64,000 nucleotides of DNA from the NCBI GenBank assembly GCA_964247695.1, contig CAXTVI010000021.1, positions 1 to 64,000 of the forward strand, written 5' to 3'. The notes beneath the pieces were generated by a model. That model did no database searches, was not told the DNA's origin, and was given only the letters and a program-made list of their open reading frames with translations. Source of the stretch: Lichenicoccus sp964247695 (GTDB lineage Bacteria; Pseudomonadota; Alphaproteobacteria; Acetobacterales; Acetobacteraceae). The stretch's first letter is position 1. The number at the start of each line of letters is the position of its first letter. Below are positions 8,630-18,373 of the stretch, piece by piece. Position numbers and translations under genes: made by a program.

Positions 8630-9520
8630 ATGCGTGTTTTTGTCACCGGTGCCACCGGCTGGGTCGGCAGCGCCGTCGTCCGGGACCTGATCGAGGCTGG
8701 CTATCAGGTCACCGGGCTTGCACGGTCCGACGGAGGTGCCTCGGCCCTGGCGGCGGCCGGCGCCGCCATCCATCGCGGCTCGCTCGCGGATCTGGACGGC
8801 CTCAGGCGCGGTGCCGCCGGAGCGGACGCCGTCATGCACCTCGCCATGAACCACGATTTCTCGAAGTTCGCCGAGAATTGCGAAGAGGATCGGCGTGCCA
8901 TCGAGGCGATCGGAGCGGAGCTCGCAGGCTCCGACCGTCCGCTTCTGGTCACCTCCGGGGTGGCGCTGCTGGCACCCGGCCGGGTTGCGACCGAGGCAGA
9001 CACGATCGCCGGTCAAAGCCACTTCCCCCGCAAGTCGGAGGCGACGGCGCTGGCTTTGGCCGAACGCGGCGTCCGGGCGGCAACCGTGCGGCTGTCGCCC
9101 ACCGTGCACGGCCACGGCGACAAGGGCTTCGTTCCGATCCTGGTCGGGATCGCGCGCGAGAAGGGCCTATCGGCCTATGTCGGCGACGGTTCCAACCGCT
9201 GGCCGGCGGTGCATCGCAACGACGCCGCCCGGCTCTACCGGCTGGCTCTGGAACATGGCATCGCCGGCGGCCCGTTCCACGCCGTGGCCGAAGAGGGGAT
9301 CACCGTGAAGGAGATCGCGGAGGTGATCGGCCGTCGCCTGGACATACCGGTCGTCTCCATGACACCGGAAGCGGCAGCGGGGCATTTCGGCTGGTTCGCG
9401 ATGTTCGCAGGCCTGGATGCACCGACATCGAGTGCGCGCACCCGTGCGTTGCTGGGCTGGCAGCCGACCGGCCCCGGGCTCCTCGCCGACATGGACGACC
9501 CGGCCTACTTCGCCCGGTAG
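8630..9520 (+). CDS. SDR-family NAD(P)-dependent oxidoreductase/epimerase-like
   Basis: A 296-residue extended/atypical short-chain dehydrogenase. The cofactor motif GATGWVG sits at residues 7-13. The usual YxxxK is not obvious in the expected place (SHFPRKSEATAL has a lysine but no tyrosine four residues before), so it may belong to the atypical SDRs. A good ribosome binding site (GGAG) lies about ten bases upstream of ATG. Divergent from the MmyB-type regulator, which probably controls it. Substrate unknown. Confidence 0.85.
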   Translation: MRVFVTGATGWVGSAVVRDLIEAGYQVTGLARSDGGASALAAAGAAIHRGSLADLDGLRRGAAGADAVMHLAMNHDFSKFAENCEEDRRAIEAIGAELAGSDRPLLVTSGVALLAPGRVATEADTIAGQSHFPRKSEATALALAERGVRAATVRLSPTVHGHGDKGFVPILVGIAREKGLSAYVGDGSNRWPAVHRNDAARLYRLALEHGIAGGPFHAVAEEGITVKEIAEVIGRRLDIPVVSMTPEAAAGHFGWFAMFAGLDAPTSSARTRALLGWQPTGPGLLADMDDPAYFAR

Positions 9521-9536
9521 GGCAGGACGGAAGTTG

Positions 9537-10883
9537 TCATGAATGGCCGGGCTGCCGTCGCCGGCGCACCAGGGCGACGGTCACGACGACAAGCACGCTG
9601 AACAGGCTTGCCAGCACCTGCGACCGCTGCGCGGGTTGCAGCATCATGCCGAGCAGCACGCCGGCGATGGCCGCAATCACCGCGTAGCTCAGCCAGGGAT
9701 GCGCCCACATGCGGAATGCGGGGGTTTCACCGGCCAGCTCCCGTTCGGATCGAGCGCGCACCTGAGCGAAGGCAATCACCGCGTAGATCGCCAGGATCAC
9801 CGCGCCGGAGGCGTTCAGCAGGAAGGCGAACACCAGGTCCGGCGACACCACCGAGGCAATGGCCGCAAGATACCCGATGGCGCTGCCGGCGAGGATCGCC
9901 CTGGTCGGCACGCCGCGCCGGCTGCGCGCCACCATCGCCGGCGGCGCATCGCCTTGCAGCGCCAGCTCGTTGAGGATGCGCGAAGTCACGTAGAGGCCGG
10001 AATTGAGGCAGGACAGCACCGCAACCAGCACCACGGCCGCCATGACGGGAGCACCACCCGGGATGCCCATGACGTGCATCGCCGCGACATAGGGCGAGTG
10101 GCCGGACCGGATCGCGCGCCAGGGCACGATGCACAGGATCACCAGGATCGAGGCGAGATAGAATAGCAGGATGCGCAGCGCCACGGTGCGCGCGGCGCGT
10201 GCGACGTTGGCGGCCGGATCAGTCGAATCCGTGGCCGCGATGCTCGCGATCTCCGCCCCGGTCAGCGAGAACATCACGCTCGGCACCGCCGCCAGCACGG
10301 CGAGACCACCGTTCGGCAACGGCCCGCGTACGGCGCCGCGACCTCCGAACAGGGTCGAGAGCGGGTCGTGTCCGGCGATGCCGAGCCAGAGCGCGCCCCC
10401 CACGATGAACAGCACGATGGCGCCGACCTTGAGCAGGGAGAACCAGAACTCGAACTCGCCATAGGCGCGCACCGACATCAGGTTGCTCGACGTCATCAGG
10501 GCGATCAGCACCAGGCCGATCAGCCAGACCGGCACCGCCTGCAACCAGTCATGGATCAGCGCCGCACCGGCCACGGTTTCAGCGCCAACCACGATTACCC
10601 AGAAATACCAGTACAGCCAGCCGGTCACGAAGCTGCATGCCGGGCCGAGCGATAGCCGGACGTAGGCGTTGAACGAGCCTGCGCCGGGCCGGCCCAGCGC
10701 CATCTCGCCCAGCATGCGCATCATCAGGAACGAGATCGCGCCGGCAAGCAGGTAGGCGAGCAGGACGCCGGGCCCGGCGATGCTGATCGCGGTGCCGCTG
10801 CCGACGAACAGCCCGGCGCCGATGATGCCGCCGAGCGAGATCATCGCCACGTGGCGCGGCCGCAGCAGCCCCTGGTCGGTCAT
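9537..10883 (-). CDS. APC-family amino acid permease
   Basis: A 448-residue, about 12-helix transporter beginning with the family signature GGIIGAGLFVGSGTAI in the first helix. The sequence matches the amino acid transporter branch that includes GABA, proline and aromatic amino acid permeases. It is divergent from putA across a 168-base region with GTTGCA motifs, so proline (or a related amino acid) is a plausible substrate; that is context, not a substrate motif. Confidence 0.88.
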   Translation of the reverse strand: MTDQGLLRPRHVAMISLGGIIGAGLFVGSGTAISIAGPGVLLAYLLAGAISFLMMRMLGEMALGRPGAGSFNAYVRLSLGPACSFVTGWLYWYFWVIVVGAETVAGAALIHDWLQAVPVWLIGLVLIALMTSSNLMSVRAYGEFEFWFSLLKVGAIVLFIVGGALWLGIAGHDPLSTLFGGRGAVRGPLPNGGLAVLAAVPSVMFSLTGAEIASIAATDSTDPAANVARAARTVALRILLFYLASILVILCIVPWRAIRSGHSPYVAAMHVMGIPGGAPVMAAVVLVAVLSCLNSGLYVTSRILNELALQGDAPPAMVARSRRGVPTRAILAGSAIGYLAAIASVVSPDLVFAFLLNASGAVILAIYAVIAFAQVRARSERELAGETPAFRMWAHPWLSYAVIAAIAGVLLGMMLQPAQRSQVLASLFSVLVVVTVALVRRRRQPGHS

Positions 10884-10950
10884 CCTGTCCCCGTTCCATC
10901 GATGGCATCCGGCTTGCCAGAGCTCTTGCCCGAGATCCAGGCCACGGCCG

Positions 10951-11022
10951 GTTGCACCGCTGCCAGATCAGCCTTGAACGCGGTTGCACCCCTTGCCGCA
11001 GGCATGGGAAGATGGGTGCAAC
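10951..11022. promoter_or_regulatory. Putative PutA operator cluster (GTTGCA motifs)
   Basis: Three copies of the hexamer GTTGCA occur in the permease-putA intergenic region: 10951-10956 and 10983-10988 on the plus strand, and 11017-11022 as TGCAAC on the complement. All three extend to GGTTGCACC or its near-complement. GTTGCA is the core recognised by the ribbon-helix-helix domain of E. coli PutA. The putA product here has such a domain. Confidence 0.7.
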
Positions 11023-11051
11023 CTAGCCATCGTTGCCCGGGGAACTCGGCC

Positions 11052-14000
11052 ATGCCCAGCACCACCATCGGGGTGAAGATCGACGACCTGCTGCGTGGCC
11101 GTCTGCGCGATGTCGCCGAGGCGCAGGGCCGCACGCCGCACTGGTTCGTCAAGCAGGCGATCCTGTCGGCGATCGAGCAGGCCGAGGGCGGCGGCGGGAC
11201 CATGGCCGAGGACGAGCCGCCGGAGCTGCCGGAGGCCGCCCCGGCCGGCCTCCCGGTGCAGCCGTTCCTGGAGTTCGCGCAGAGCGTGCAGCCGCAGAGC
11301 GTGCTGCGGGCCCGCATCACCGCCGCCTGCCGTATCCCCGAGGAGGAGGCCGTGCCGATGCTGCTCGCCGGCGCCACCTTGCCGGCGGCGCACGCCGAGG
11401 CGGCCGATGCGATGGCGAACGCGCTGGTCACGGCGCTGCGGGAGAAGTCCGCACGCGGCGGCGTCGAGGGGCTGATCAAGGAGTACGACCTCTCCAGCCA
11501 GGAGGGTATCGCGCTGATGTGCCTGGCCGAGGCGCTGCTGCGCATCCCGGACCGTGCCACCCGCGACGCGCTGATCCGCGACAAGATCAGCACCGGCAAC
11601 TGGGAGGCGCATCTCGGGCGCTCGCCGTCGCTGTTCGTCAATGCCGCCACCTGGGGTCTCGTGGTGACCGGACGGCTGACCGCGACCAGCAGCGAGGTCG
11701 GGTTGTCCTCGGCGCTGGCGCGGCTGATCGGGCGAGGCGGCGAACCGGTGATCCGGCGCGGCGTGGATATGGCGATGCGCATGATGGGCGAGCAGTTCGT
11801 CACCGGCCAGACCATCGCCGAAGCGCTTGCCAACAGCCGCCGGCTCGAGAAGCAGGGCTTCCGGCACTCATACGACATGCTCGGCGAGGCGGCGATGACC
11901 GCCGAGGATGCGCAGCGCTACCATGACGACTACGAGCGCGCGATCCACGCCATCGGCCGCGCCTCGGCCCGGCGCGGCATCTATGAGGGCGCCGGCATCT
12001 CGATCAAGCTGTCGGCACTGCATCCGCGCTACAGCCGCTCGCAGCGCGACCGCGTCATGGACGAGCTGCTGCCCCGTCTGCGCGCGCTGGCGCTGCTCGC
12101 GCGCAGCTACGACATCGGCTTGAACATCGACGCCGAGGAGGCCGACCGCCTGGAGCTGTCGCTGGATCTGCTCGAGGCGCTGTGCCTCGATCCGGAGCTG
12201 GCCGGCTGGAACGGCATCGGCTTCGTGGTGCAGGCCTACCAGAAGCGGGCGCCTTTCGTGATCGACTGGATCATTGCCCTCGCCCGCAGCACCCGCCGTC
12301 GCCTCATGCTTCGCCTGGTCAAGGGCGCCTACTGGGACAGCGAGATCAAGCGCGCGCAGCAGGACGGGCTGGAAGGGTTCCCGGTGTTCACCCGCAAGGT
12401 GCACACCGATATCAGCTACATCGCCTGCGCCCGACGGCTGCTGGCGGCGGCCGACGCGGTGTTTCCGCAGTTCGCCACCCACAATGCCCGGACGCTGGCC
12501 AGCATCCACGCGATGGCGGGCCCGAACTTCTATGTCGGCCAGTACGAGTTCCAGTGCCTGCACGGGATGGGCGAGCCGCTGTACGAGGAGGTGGTCGGGC
12601 ACAACAAGCTCAACCGGCCGTGCCGGATCTATGCGCCGGTCGGCACGCACGAGACGCTGCTCGCCTACCTGGTGCGGCGCCTGCTGGAGAACGGCGCCAA
12701 CACCTCGTTCGTGAACCGCCTCGGCGACGCCTCGGTGCCGATCGAGGAGCTGGTCGCGGACCCGGCGATAGTGGTGGCGGCAGGCGATCCGGTCGGCAGC
12801 CCGGAGCCGCGCATCGCGCTGCCGCGGGCGCTGTTCGGGCCGGAGCGCCTGAATTCGGAGGGCCTCGACCTCAACAGCGAGCAGCGGCTGGCGTCGCTGT
12901 CGGCGTCGCTGCTCGCCTCTTCCGGGTGCAGCTGGGTCGCCATCGGCCCGGGCCTCGGGGCGCAGGACTGCGAGACCGTGGCGATCACCAACCCGGCCCG
13001 GCGGCAGGACCGGATCGGGCTGCTGCACGCAACCCCGGTTGCGGCAATCCCGGCCCTGGTCGGGCGCGCCGAGGCGGGTGCCGAGCTCTGGCGCACGACG
13101 CCGCCCGAGGAGCGTGCCGCGATCCTGTGCCAGGCGGCGGCCCTCCTGGAAGGCGCTATGCAGCCGCTCGCCGGGCTCGTCGTGCGCGAGGCCGGCAAGA
13201 TCCTGGCGGACGCGGTCGGCGAGATTCGTGAGGCGGTCGATTTCCTGCGCTATTACGCAGCCGGGGTAAGGGACAGCTTCGACAACGAGACGCATCGGCC
13301 GCTCGGCGTGGTGGTGTGCATCAGCCCGTGGAACTTCCCGCTCGCGATCTTCATCGGCCAGGTCGCAGCCGCCCTCGCCGCCGGCAACGCGGTGCTCGCG
13401 AAGCCCGCGGAGGAGACCCCGCTCATCGCAGCCCAGGCGGTGCGGCTGCTGCACGAGGCGGGTGTTCCCGCAGCGGCGCTGCAGCTGGTGCCGGGCGCCG
13501 GTAAGCTCGGTGCCGCGCTCGTGGCGCACCCCGACGTGCGTGGCGTGATGTTCACCGGCTCCACCGACGTGGCGGTCGCCATCCAGCGCAGCATCGCAGG
13601 GAGGCTTAGCCCGAACGGCCAGCTGGTGCCGCTTGTCGCCGAGACCGGTGGCCAGAATGCGATGATCGTGGACAGCTCGGCGCTGACCGAGCAGGTGGTG
13701 GCCGACGTGCTGGTGTCGGCGTTCAACTCGGCCGGCCAGCGCTGCTCCGCCCTGCGGCTGCTGTGCCTGCAGGAGGATGTGGCCGACCGCACCCTGCGCA
13801 TGCTGCGCGGTGCGATGGCGGAGCTGTGCATCGGCAACCCGGACCGGCTGCAGATCGATGTCGGTCCGGTGATCAGCGAGGCGGCGCAAGCGCTGCTGGT
13901 GGCCCACGTCGCGCGAATGCGCGCGGCCGGCCATGCGGTGCATGAGCTGCCCCTGGACGCGGCGTGCGCGCAGGGCAGCTTCGTGGCGCCGACGCTGATC

Positions 14001-14927
14001 GAGATCGACGAGGTCGCCGACATCGAGCGCGAGGTCTTCGGCCCGGTGCTGCACGTGCTGCGCTATGCCCGCGACGACCTGGACGCCTTGCTGGAGGACA
14101 TCGCCGCCACCGGCTACGCGCTGACGTTCGGCGTGCATACGCGGCTCGACGAAACCATCGCCTATGTCACCGCACGTGCGCCTGCCGGCAACATCTACGT
14201 CAACCGCAACATCGTGGGCGCCGTGGTCGGCGTGCAGCCGTTCGGCGGCCACGGCCTGTCCGGCACCGGCCCGAAAGCCGGCGGCCCGCTCCTGCTGCGC
14301 CGGCTGCTCGCACATGCGCCGGCTGCGACGACCTTGCCGGCAGGCCGACCGACCGACGCCGCCATTCGCTATGCCGAGCATCTGGCCGCCGTGATCGCCG
14401 AGCGTCCCGGATCTGGCCTGGAGGCCGGCATCGTCGCCGCGGTGCGATCGATCGCGGTTCGCAGCCCGCTCGACGCTGAACTGGTGCTGCCCGGACCGGT
14501 CGGCGAGCGCAACGTGTATGCCCTGCGGCCGCGCGGGACGGTGCTCTGCGTCGCCGAGACGCTGCAGGGCATCGCGATACAGTTGGCCTGCGTGCTGGCG
14601 ACCGGCAACCGGCCGCTGATCGACAGGCCGGAACGGTTCGCGGCTCTGCTGGGGCATCTGCCCGCGGATCTGCTCGGCCATGATGGACCGGGCGCGGACC
14701 CGGCATCCTTTGCCGCCGTCCTGTTCGAGGGTGATGGCGACGACCTGGCCGCATTCTCGACCAGGACAGCGCAGCGTGATGGGCCGCTGGTCACGATCTT
14801 TGCGTTCTCATCACGGGAAATCCAGACCGGACGCATCTATCCGCTGGAGTTCCTGCTGACCGAGCAATGCGTGAGCGTCAATACGGCGGCGGCGGGAGGC
14901 AATGCCAGCCTGATGTCCATCGGCTAG
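11052..14927 (+). CDS. putA: Trifunctional PutA: proline dehydrogenase, P5C dehydrogenase, DNA-binding
   Basis: Oxidises proline to glutamate in two steps. The 1291-residue product has an N-terminal ribbon-helix-helix DNA-binding segment (about residues 1-47, TTIGVKIDDLLRGRLRDVAE). An FAD proline dehydrogenase barrel follows (about 180-480, with KLSALHPRYSR and LMLRLVKGAYWDSEIKRAQ). Next is an aldehyde dehydrogenase domain with catalytic Cys898 (AGQRCSALR) and Glu864 (AETGGQNAM), and a C-terminal tail domain. The start at 11052 is chosen because it begins the RHH segment; the frame extends back to 10851 into the permease gene with no similarity. The RHH implies autorepression and control of the divergent permease. 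Confidence 0.97.
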   Translation: MPSTTIGVKIDDLLRGRLRDVAEAQGRTPHWFVKQAILSAIEQAEGGGGTMAEDEPPELPEAAPAGLPVQPFLEFAQSVQPQSVLRARITAACRIPEEEAVPMLLAGATLPAAHAEAADAMANALVTALREKSARGGVEGLIKEYDLSSQEGIALMCLAEALLRIPDRATRDALIRDKISTGNWEAHLGRSPSLFVNAATWGLVVTGRLTATSSEVGLSSALARLIGRGGEPVIRRGVDMAMRMMGEQFVTGQTIAEALANSRRLEKQGFRHSYDMLGEAAMTAEDAQRYHDDYERAIHAIGRASARRGIYEGAGISIKLSALHPRYSRSQRDRVMDELLPRLRALALLARSYDIGLNIDAEEADRLELSLDLLEALCLDPELAGWNGIGFVVQAYQKRAPFVIDWIIALARSTRRRLMLRLVKGAYWDSEIKRAQQDGLEGFPVFTRKVHTDISYIACARRLLAAADAVFPQFATHNARTLASIHAMAGPNFYVGQYEFQCLHGMGEPLYEEVVGHNKLNRPCRIYAPVGTHETLLAYLVRRLLENGANTSFVNRLGDASVPIEELVADPAIVVAAGDPVGSPEPRIALPRALFGPERLNSEGLDLNSEQRLASLSASLLASSGCSWVAIGPGLGAQDCETVAITNPARRQDRIGLLHATPVAAIPALVGRAEAGAELWRTTPPEERAAILCQAAALLEGAMQPLAGLVVREAGKILADAVGEIREAVDFLRYYAAGVRDSFDNETHRPLGVVVCISPWNFPLAIFIGQVAAALAAGNAVLAKPAEETPLIAAQAVRLLHEAGVPAAALQLVPGAGKLGAALVAHPDVRGVMFTGSTDVAVAIQRSIAGRLSPNGQLVPLVAETGGQNAMIVDSSALTEQVVADVLVSAFNSAGQRCSALRLLCLQEDVADRTLRMLRGAMAELCIGNPDRLQIDVGPVISEAAQALLVAHVARMRAAGHAVHELPLDAACAQGSFVAPTLIEIDEVADIEREVFGPVLHVLRYARDDLDALLEDIAATGYALTFGVHTRLDETIAYVTARAPAGNIYVNRNIVGAVVGVQPFGGHGLSGTGPKAGGPLLLRRLLAHAPAATTLPAGRPTDAAIRYAEHLAAVIAERPGSGLEAGIVAAVRSIAVRSPLDAELVLPGPVGERNVYALRPRGTVLCVAETLQGIAIQLACVLATGNRPLIDRPERFAALLGHLPADLLGHDGPGADPASFAAVLFEGDGDDLAAFSTRTAQRDGPLVTIFAFSSREIQTGRIYPLEFLLTEQCVSVNTAAAGGNASLMSIG

Positions 14928-15250
14928 AAGACCATTCGATTACGATATTACAGCGATCATCCCCCTCTTTCAAAGGAAGGGCGGCTTGCTGCGCTTCCGG
15001 TGCTCACGGCCCAACGGCCGCTCCGCTCCGGTTCTCCAGACCCACGCCGGACCGGCCCCGAGAGGGCGCCTCTCACTCGCGGTGACGCAATCTCGAAAGG
15101 TCTCCCGTGCGGCGGACGGACCGTTTCGGGGGCGCGGTTGTTCTGACTGCAAGTTGATGGCATCTTCTTCTATTGATGCCGGAACCACGACGCTCGTGCT
15201 CGGTTCAGCGACGGTTTGCCAACCAATTGCCGAAGAGAGATCTCGACCGC
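14928..15250. other. Intergenic region without a recognisable gene
   Basis: I find no tRNA, promoter consensus or convincing protein here. GAGAGGGCGCCTCTC at 15060-15074 is a perfect 6-bp stem hairpin without a T-run. Several reading frames are open but arginine/proline rich and unlike real proteins. It should contain the promoter of the glycosyltransferase operon. Confidence 0.6.
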
Positions 15251-16357
15251 ATGGCTGCACACTATCTTGTGACCGGAGGCGCCGGGTTCATTGGTCGCCA
15301 TCTCTGCACCGAATTGCTGGAGCAGGGTCACAGGGTTCGTGTTCTCGACAGCCTGATCGACCAGGTGCATGGCGACGCGCCGCCCAAGCTGCCTTCCGAT
15401 GTCGAGTTGCTGCGAGGCGACGTGCGCGATGTCGGGTTGATCGATCGCGCGCTTTCCGGCGTGCAGGGCGTGTTCCACCTGGCTGCCGAGGTTGGTGTCG
15501 GACAGAGCATGTACGAGATCGCGCGGTATGTCGGCGCGAACGACCTCGGCACCGCGGTGCTGCTGGAACGGCTGGCCGCGACACCGGTGCGCCGGCTCGT
15601 CGTGGCATCCTCGATGAGCGTCTATGGCGAGGGCCTGTACGCCGACGCGTCCGGCCGCCGCCACGACAACGTGCAGCGCATCCTGCGCGAGGGTTCGAGC
15701 CAGTGGGATCCGACGGCGCCCGATGGCGGTGCGCTGCATCCGGTGCCGACGGATGAGAGCAAGCCGGTCGATCTCGCTTCCGTCTATGCCGTCACCAAGT
15801 TCGTGCAGGAGCGCAACTGCCTGATCGTCGGACGCGCGTATGGCATCGAGGCGGTGGCGCTGCGCCTGTTCAACGTGTTCGGGCCCGGGCAGGCGCTGTC
15901 CAATCCATACACCGGCGTGCTGGCGAATTTCGGTGCGCGCCTGCTGCACGGGCAGCCGCCGCTGGTGTTCGAGGATGGCCGGCAGAAGCGCGACTTCGTA
16001 CACGTGCGTGATGTTGCGCGCGCGTTCCGGTTGGCGATGGAGGTTCCGGAGGCCGCCGGGCAGGTGATCAATATCGGCAGCGGGCGCTCCTACGAGATCG
16101 CGCAGATCGCCAACATGCTGGCGCATGCCATGAACGTTCCGCACCTGGCGCCGCAGTTGCTCGGCAAGGCGCGGGCCGGCGACATCCGGCACAATTTTGC
16201 CGATATCGGTCGCGCGCGCAGCGTGCTCGGCTACGCGCCGGAGTCTCCCCTCGAAGAGACCATCGGCGAGGCCGCCGCTTGGATACGCAGTTCGCAGGCG
16301 ACCGATCGCGGCGAGGATGCACGGCGTCAGCTCGAGGCGCGCGGGTTGATGGCATGA
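15251..16357 (+). CDS. NAD-dependent sugar-nucleotide epimerase/dehydratase
   Basis: A 368-residue extended short-chain dehydrogenase with the cofactor motif TGGAGFIGRHL near the N-terminus and the catalytic YAVTK at about residue 180. It has the C-terminal features of UDP-hexose 4-epimerases and dTDP-sugar dehydratases (RLFNVFGPGQALSNPYTGV, DFVHVRDVARAF, INIGSG). It likely makes an activated sugar for the glycosyltransferases that follow. ATG 15251 starts the Rossmann fold; an upstream in-frame ATG at 15173 adds unlike sequence. Its stop overlaps the next start as ATGA, showing translational coupling. Confidence 0.9.
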   Translation: MAAHYLVTGGAGFIGRHLCTELLEQGHRVRVLDSLIDQVHGDAPPKLPSDVELLRGDVRDVGLIDRALSGVQGVFHLAAEVGVGQSMYEIARYVGANDLGTAVLLERLAATPVRRLVVASSMSVYGEGLYADASGRRHDNVQRILREGSSQWDPTAPDGGALHPVPTDESKPVDLASVYAVTKFVQERNCLIVGRAYGIEAVALRLFNVFGPGQALSNPYTGVLANFGARLLHGQPPLVFEDGRQKRDFVHVRDVARAFRLAMEVPEAAGQVINIGSGRSYEIAQIANMLAHAMNVPHLAPQLLGKARAGDIRHNFADIGRARSVLGYAPESPLEETIGEAAAWIRSSQATDRGEDARRQLEARGLMA

Positions 16358-18369
16358 ACAGCGTGCCGGCCACCGGCACTGGCCCGCGCCCGTTCGGCTT
16401 CGTCGAGTGGTTCCGTCCGGGAGAGCATCGGCGTGTCCTTGCCGCCATCGAGGGCATGCGCCGCGTCGGCGCCACCAGCCTGCGCACCCACCTGTCCTGG
16501 GCCGATCACCAGGCGCCGGGTGGCCGCGACTGGTACGACTGGTTGATCCCCACCCTCGGGCAGGCGTTCGACCTGCTGCCGTGCATCCACTACACGCCGC
16601 CCTCGCTGTCGCGCACCGGGTTGTGCAGCGGGGCGCCGCGCCGGCTGCGCGACTATTCCGATTTCGTCGATCAGATGCTGACCTCGCATGGCGCGCATTT
16701 CCGGCATGTCGAGCTGTGGAACGAGCCGAACAACCTGCTCGACTGGGACTGGCGCGAGGATCGCGACTGGCTGCTGTTTTGCGAAATGATCGGCGACGCC
16801 GCGCACTGGGTGGAGCAGCGCGGGTTCAAGGCGGTGCTCGGCGGTCCTTGCCCGTTCGATCCGAACTGGCTCGAGCTGATGGGCGAGCGCGGCATCCTCG
16901 GGACGGTCTCCGCGGTCGGCTTCCACGGTTTTCCGGGAACCTGGGACAGCGAAGCCAGCACATGGCGCGGTTTCGACGTCCATCTGCAGGCGATGCGCGC
17001 GATCCTGGACCGCTACAAGCCCGGGCTGCAGATCTGGCTGACCGAGACCGGCTACTCGACGTGGCGCAACGACGAGGCCGAACAGGTCGAGCGTTTCCGC
17101 CAGGCGCTCGCGGCGCCCGCCGAGCGGCTGTATTGGTACGGCTGGCAGGACATCCCGCGCAATGTGCCGGTGCAGGAGGGCCTGTATTTCGATCCGCGCC
17201 ATTATCATCTCGGCGTCAATGACGCGCAGGGGCGTCCCAAGCTGCTGCGCCGGTTGCTGGAGGCAGGCATCGTGACACCGAACCCTTCCGCATCGATGCT
17301 GGCCGCTCCGGCCCTGCATGCGCCGCGTGATCATGTCGCCATCGTCGGGGGCGCCGGCTTCATCGGCAGCAACCTCGCCGATGCGCTGCTGCGTGATGGC
17401 GAGCAGGTGGTCGTGCTCGACAGCCTGGCGCGACCGGGGGTCGAGCGGAACCTGGCCTGGCTGCAGGATCGGCACGGCTTCGCGGTGCAGCCGCTGCTGG
17501 CCGACCTGCGCGATCCCGGCGCCGTCGCGGAAGCGGTCGCGGGCGCAAAGGCGGTGTATCACCTGGCCGCCCAGGTCGCGGTGACGTCGAGCCTCGCTGA
17601 TCCGCGCCACGACTTCGCCGTGAACGCCGAAGGCACGCTGAACGTGCTGGAGGTGCTGCGTGAACGCTCGCCGTCGACGCCGCTGCTGTTTGCCAGCACC
17701 AACAAGGTGTACGGGCAGCTTGCCGACCTCGACATGACCGAGGCGGGCCGCCATCACCTGCCCGGCGATCCGACGCTGCGCGAGTATGGCATCGCGGAAC
17801 AGCGCCCTTTGGATTTCTGCACGCCGTATGGCTGCTCCAAGGGCGTTGCCGACCAGTATGTGCTGGACTACGCGCACAGCTTCGGCCTGCGCACCGCGGT
17901 GCTGCGCATGAGCTGCATCTATGGCCCGCGCCAGTTCGGGACCGAGGACCAGGGTTGGGTCGCGCATTTCCTGATCCGCGCGCTGGCCGGCGAGCCGATC
18001 ACGCTGTACGGCGACGGCAAGCAGGTTCGCGACATCCTGCATGTCAGAGACGCGGTGTCGGCCTATCGCCGCGTGATGCACACGATCGACACCGTACGTG
18101 GAGCCGCCTTCAACCTTGGTGGGGGGCCGACGAATGCGGTGAGCCTGGTCGAGGTCCTCGACGAGATCGCGACGATCACCGGGCGGCGCAGCCCCACGCA
18201 TCGCGAGGCGTGGCGCACCGGCGACCAGCCCTGGTTCGTCGCCGACACGCGCAGGCTTGCCGCGGCCACCGGATGGCGGCTCGAGGTCGGTTGGCGCGAG
18301 GGGTTGCGCGACCTCGCCGCGTGGCTGCAGGGCGAGCGTGTGGGCCAGGCCGCCCGGGCGGTCGCCTGA
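16354..18369 (+). CDS. Fusion of clan-A glycosidase-like domain and sugar-nucleotide epimerase
   Basis: A 671-residue two-domain protein. Residues about 1-310 form a TIM-barrel glycosidase-like domain similar in pattern to GH39 enzymes: VELWNEPNN puts a candidate acid/base at Glu124, and IWLTETGYSTW a candidate nucleophile at Glu231. Residues about 328-660 form an extended SDR with GGAGFIGSNL (from about 332), STNKVYG, and Tyr492 in YGCSK, close to CDP-paratose epimerase/dTDP-glucose dehydratase types. Start at 16354 overlaps the upstream stop (ATGA). Such a fusion suggests one protein that both recognises a glycan and modifies a nucleotide sugar, or a catalytically inactive glycan-binding barrel; function is not established. 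Confidence 0.85.
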   Translation: MNSVPATGTGPRPFGFVEWFRPGEHRRVLAAIEGMRRVGATSLRTHLSWADHQAPGGRDWYDWLIPTLGQAFDLLPCIHYTPPSLSRTGLCSGAPRRLRDYSDFVDQMLTSHGAHFRHVELWNEPNNLLDWDWREDRDWLLFCEMIGDAAHWVEQRGFKAVLGGPCPFDPNWLELMGERGILGTVSAVGFHGFPGTWDSEASTWRGFDVHLQAMRAILDRYKPGLQIWLTETGYSTWRNDEAEQVERFRQALAAPAERLYWYGWQDIPRNVPVQEGLYFDPRHYHLGVNDAQGRPKLLRRLLEAGIVTPNPSASMLAAPALHAPRDHVAIVGGAGFIGSNLADALLRDGEQVVVLDSLARPGVERNLAWLQDRHGFAVQPLLADLRDPGAVAEAVAGAKAVYHLAAQVAVTSSLADPRHDFAVNAEGTLNVLEVLRERSPSTPLLFASTNKVYGQLADLDMTEAGRHHLPGDPTLREYGIAEQRPLDFCTPYGCSKGVADQYVLDYAHSFGLRTAVLRMSCIYGPRQFGTEDQGWVAHFLIRALAGEPITLYGDGKQVRDILHVRDAVSAYRRVMHTIDTVRGAAFNLGGGPTNAVSLVEVLDEIATITGRRSPTHREAWRTGDQPWFVADTRRLAAATGWRLEVGWREGLRDLAAWLQGERVGQAARAVA

Positions 18370-18373
18370 CCCG

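Noticed and set aside
11868..14681. 937-residue frame antisense to putA
   Set aside because: No domain or motif and typical shadow composition; putA is certain on the plus strand.
14928..15250. tRNA or small RNA gene in the putA-epimerase gap
   Set aside because: No cloverleaf or CCA end could be drawn on either strand; the hairpin at 15060 lacks a T-run.
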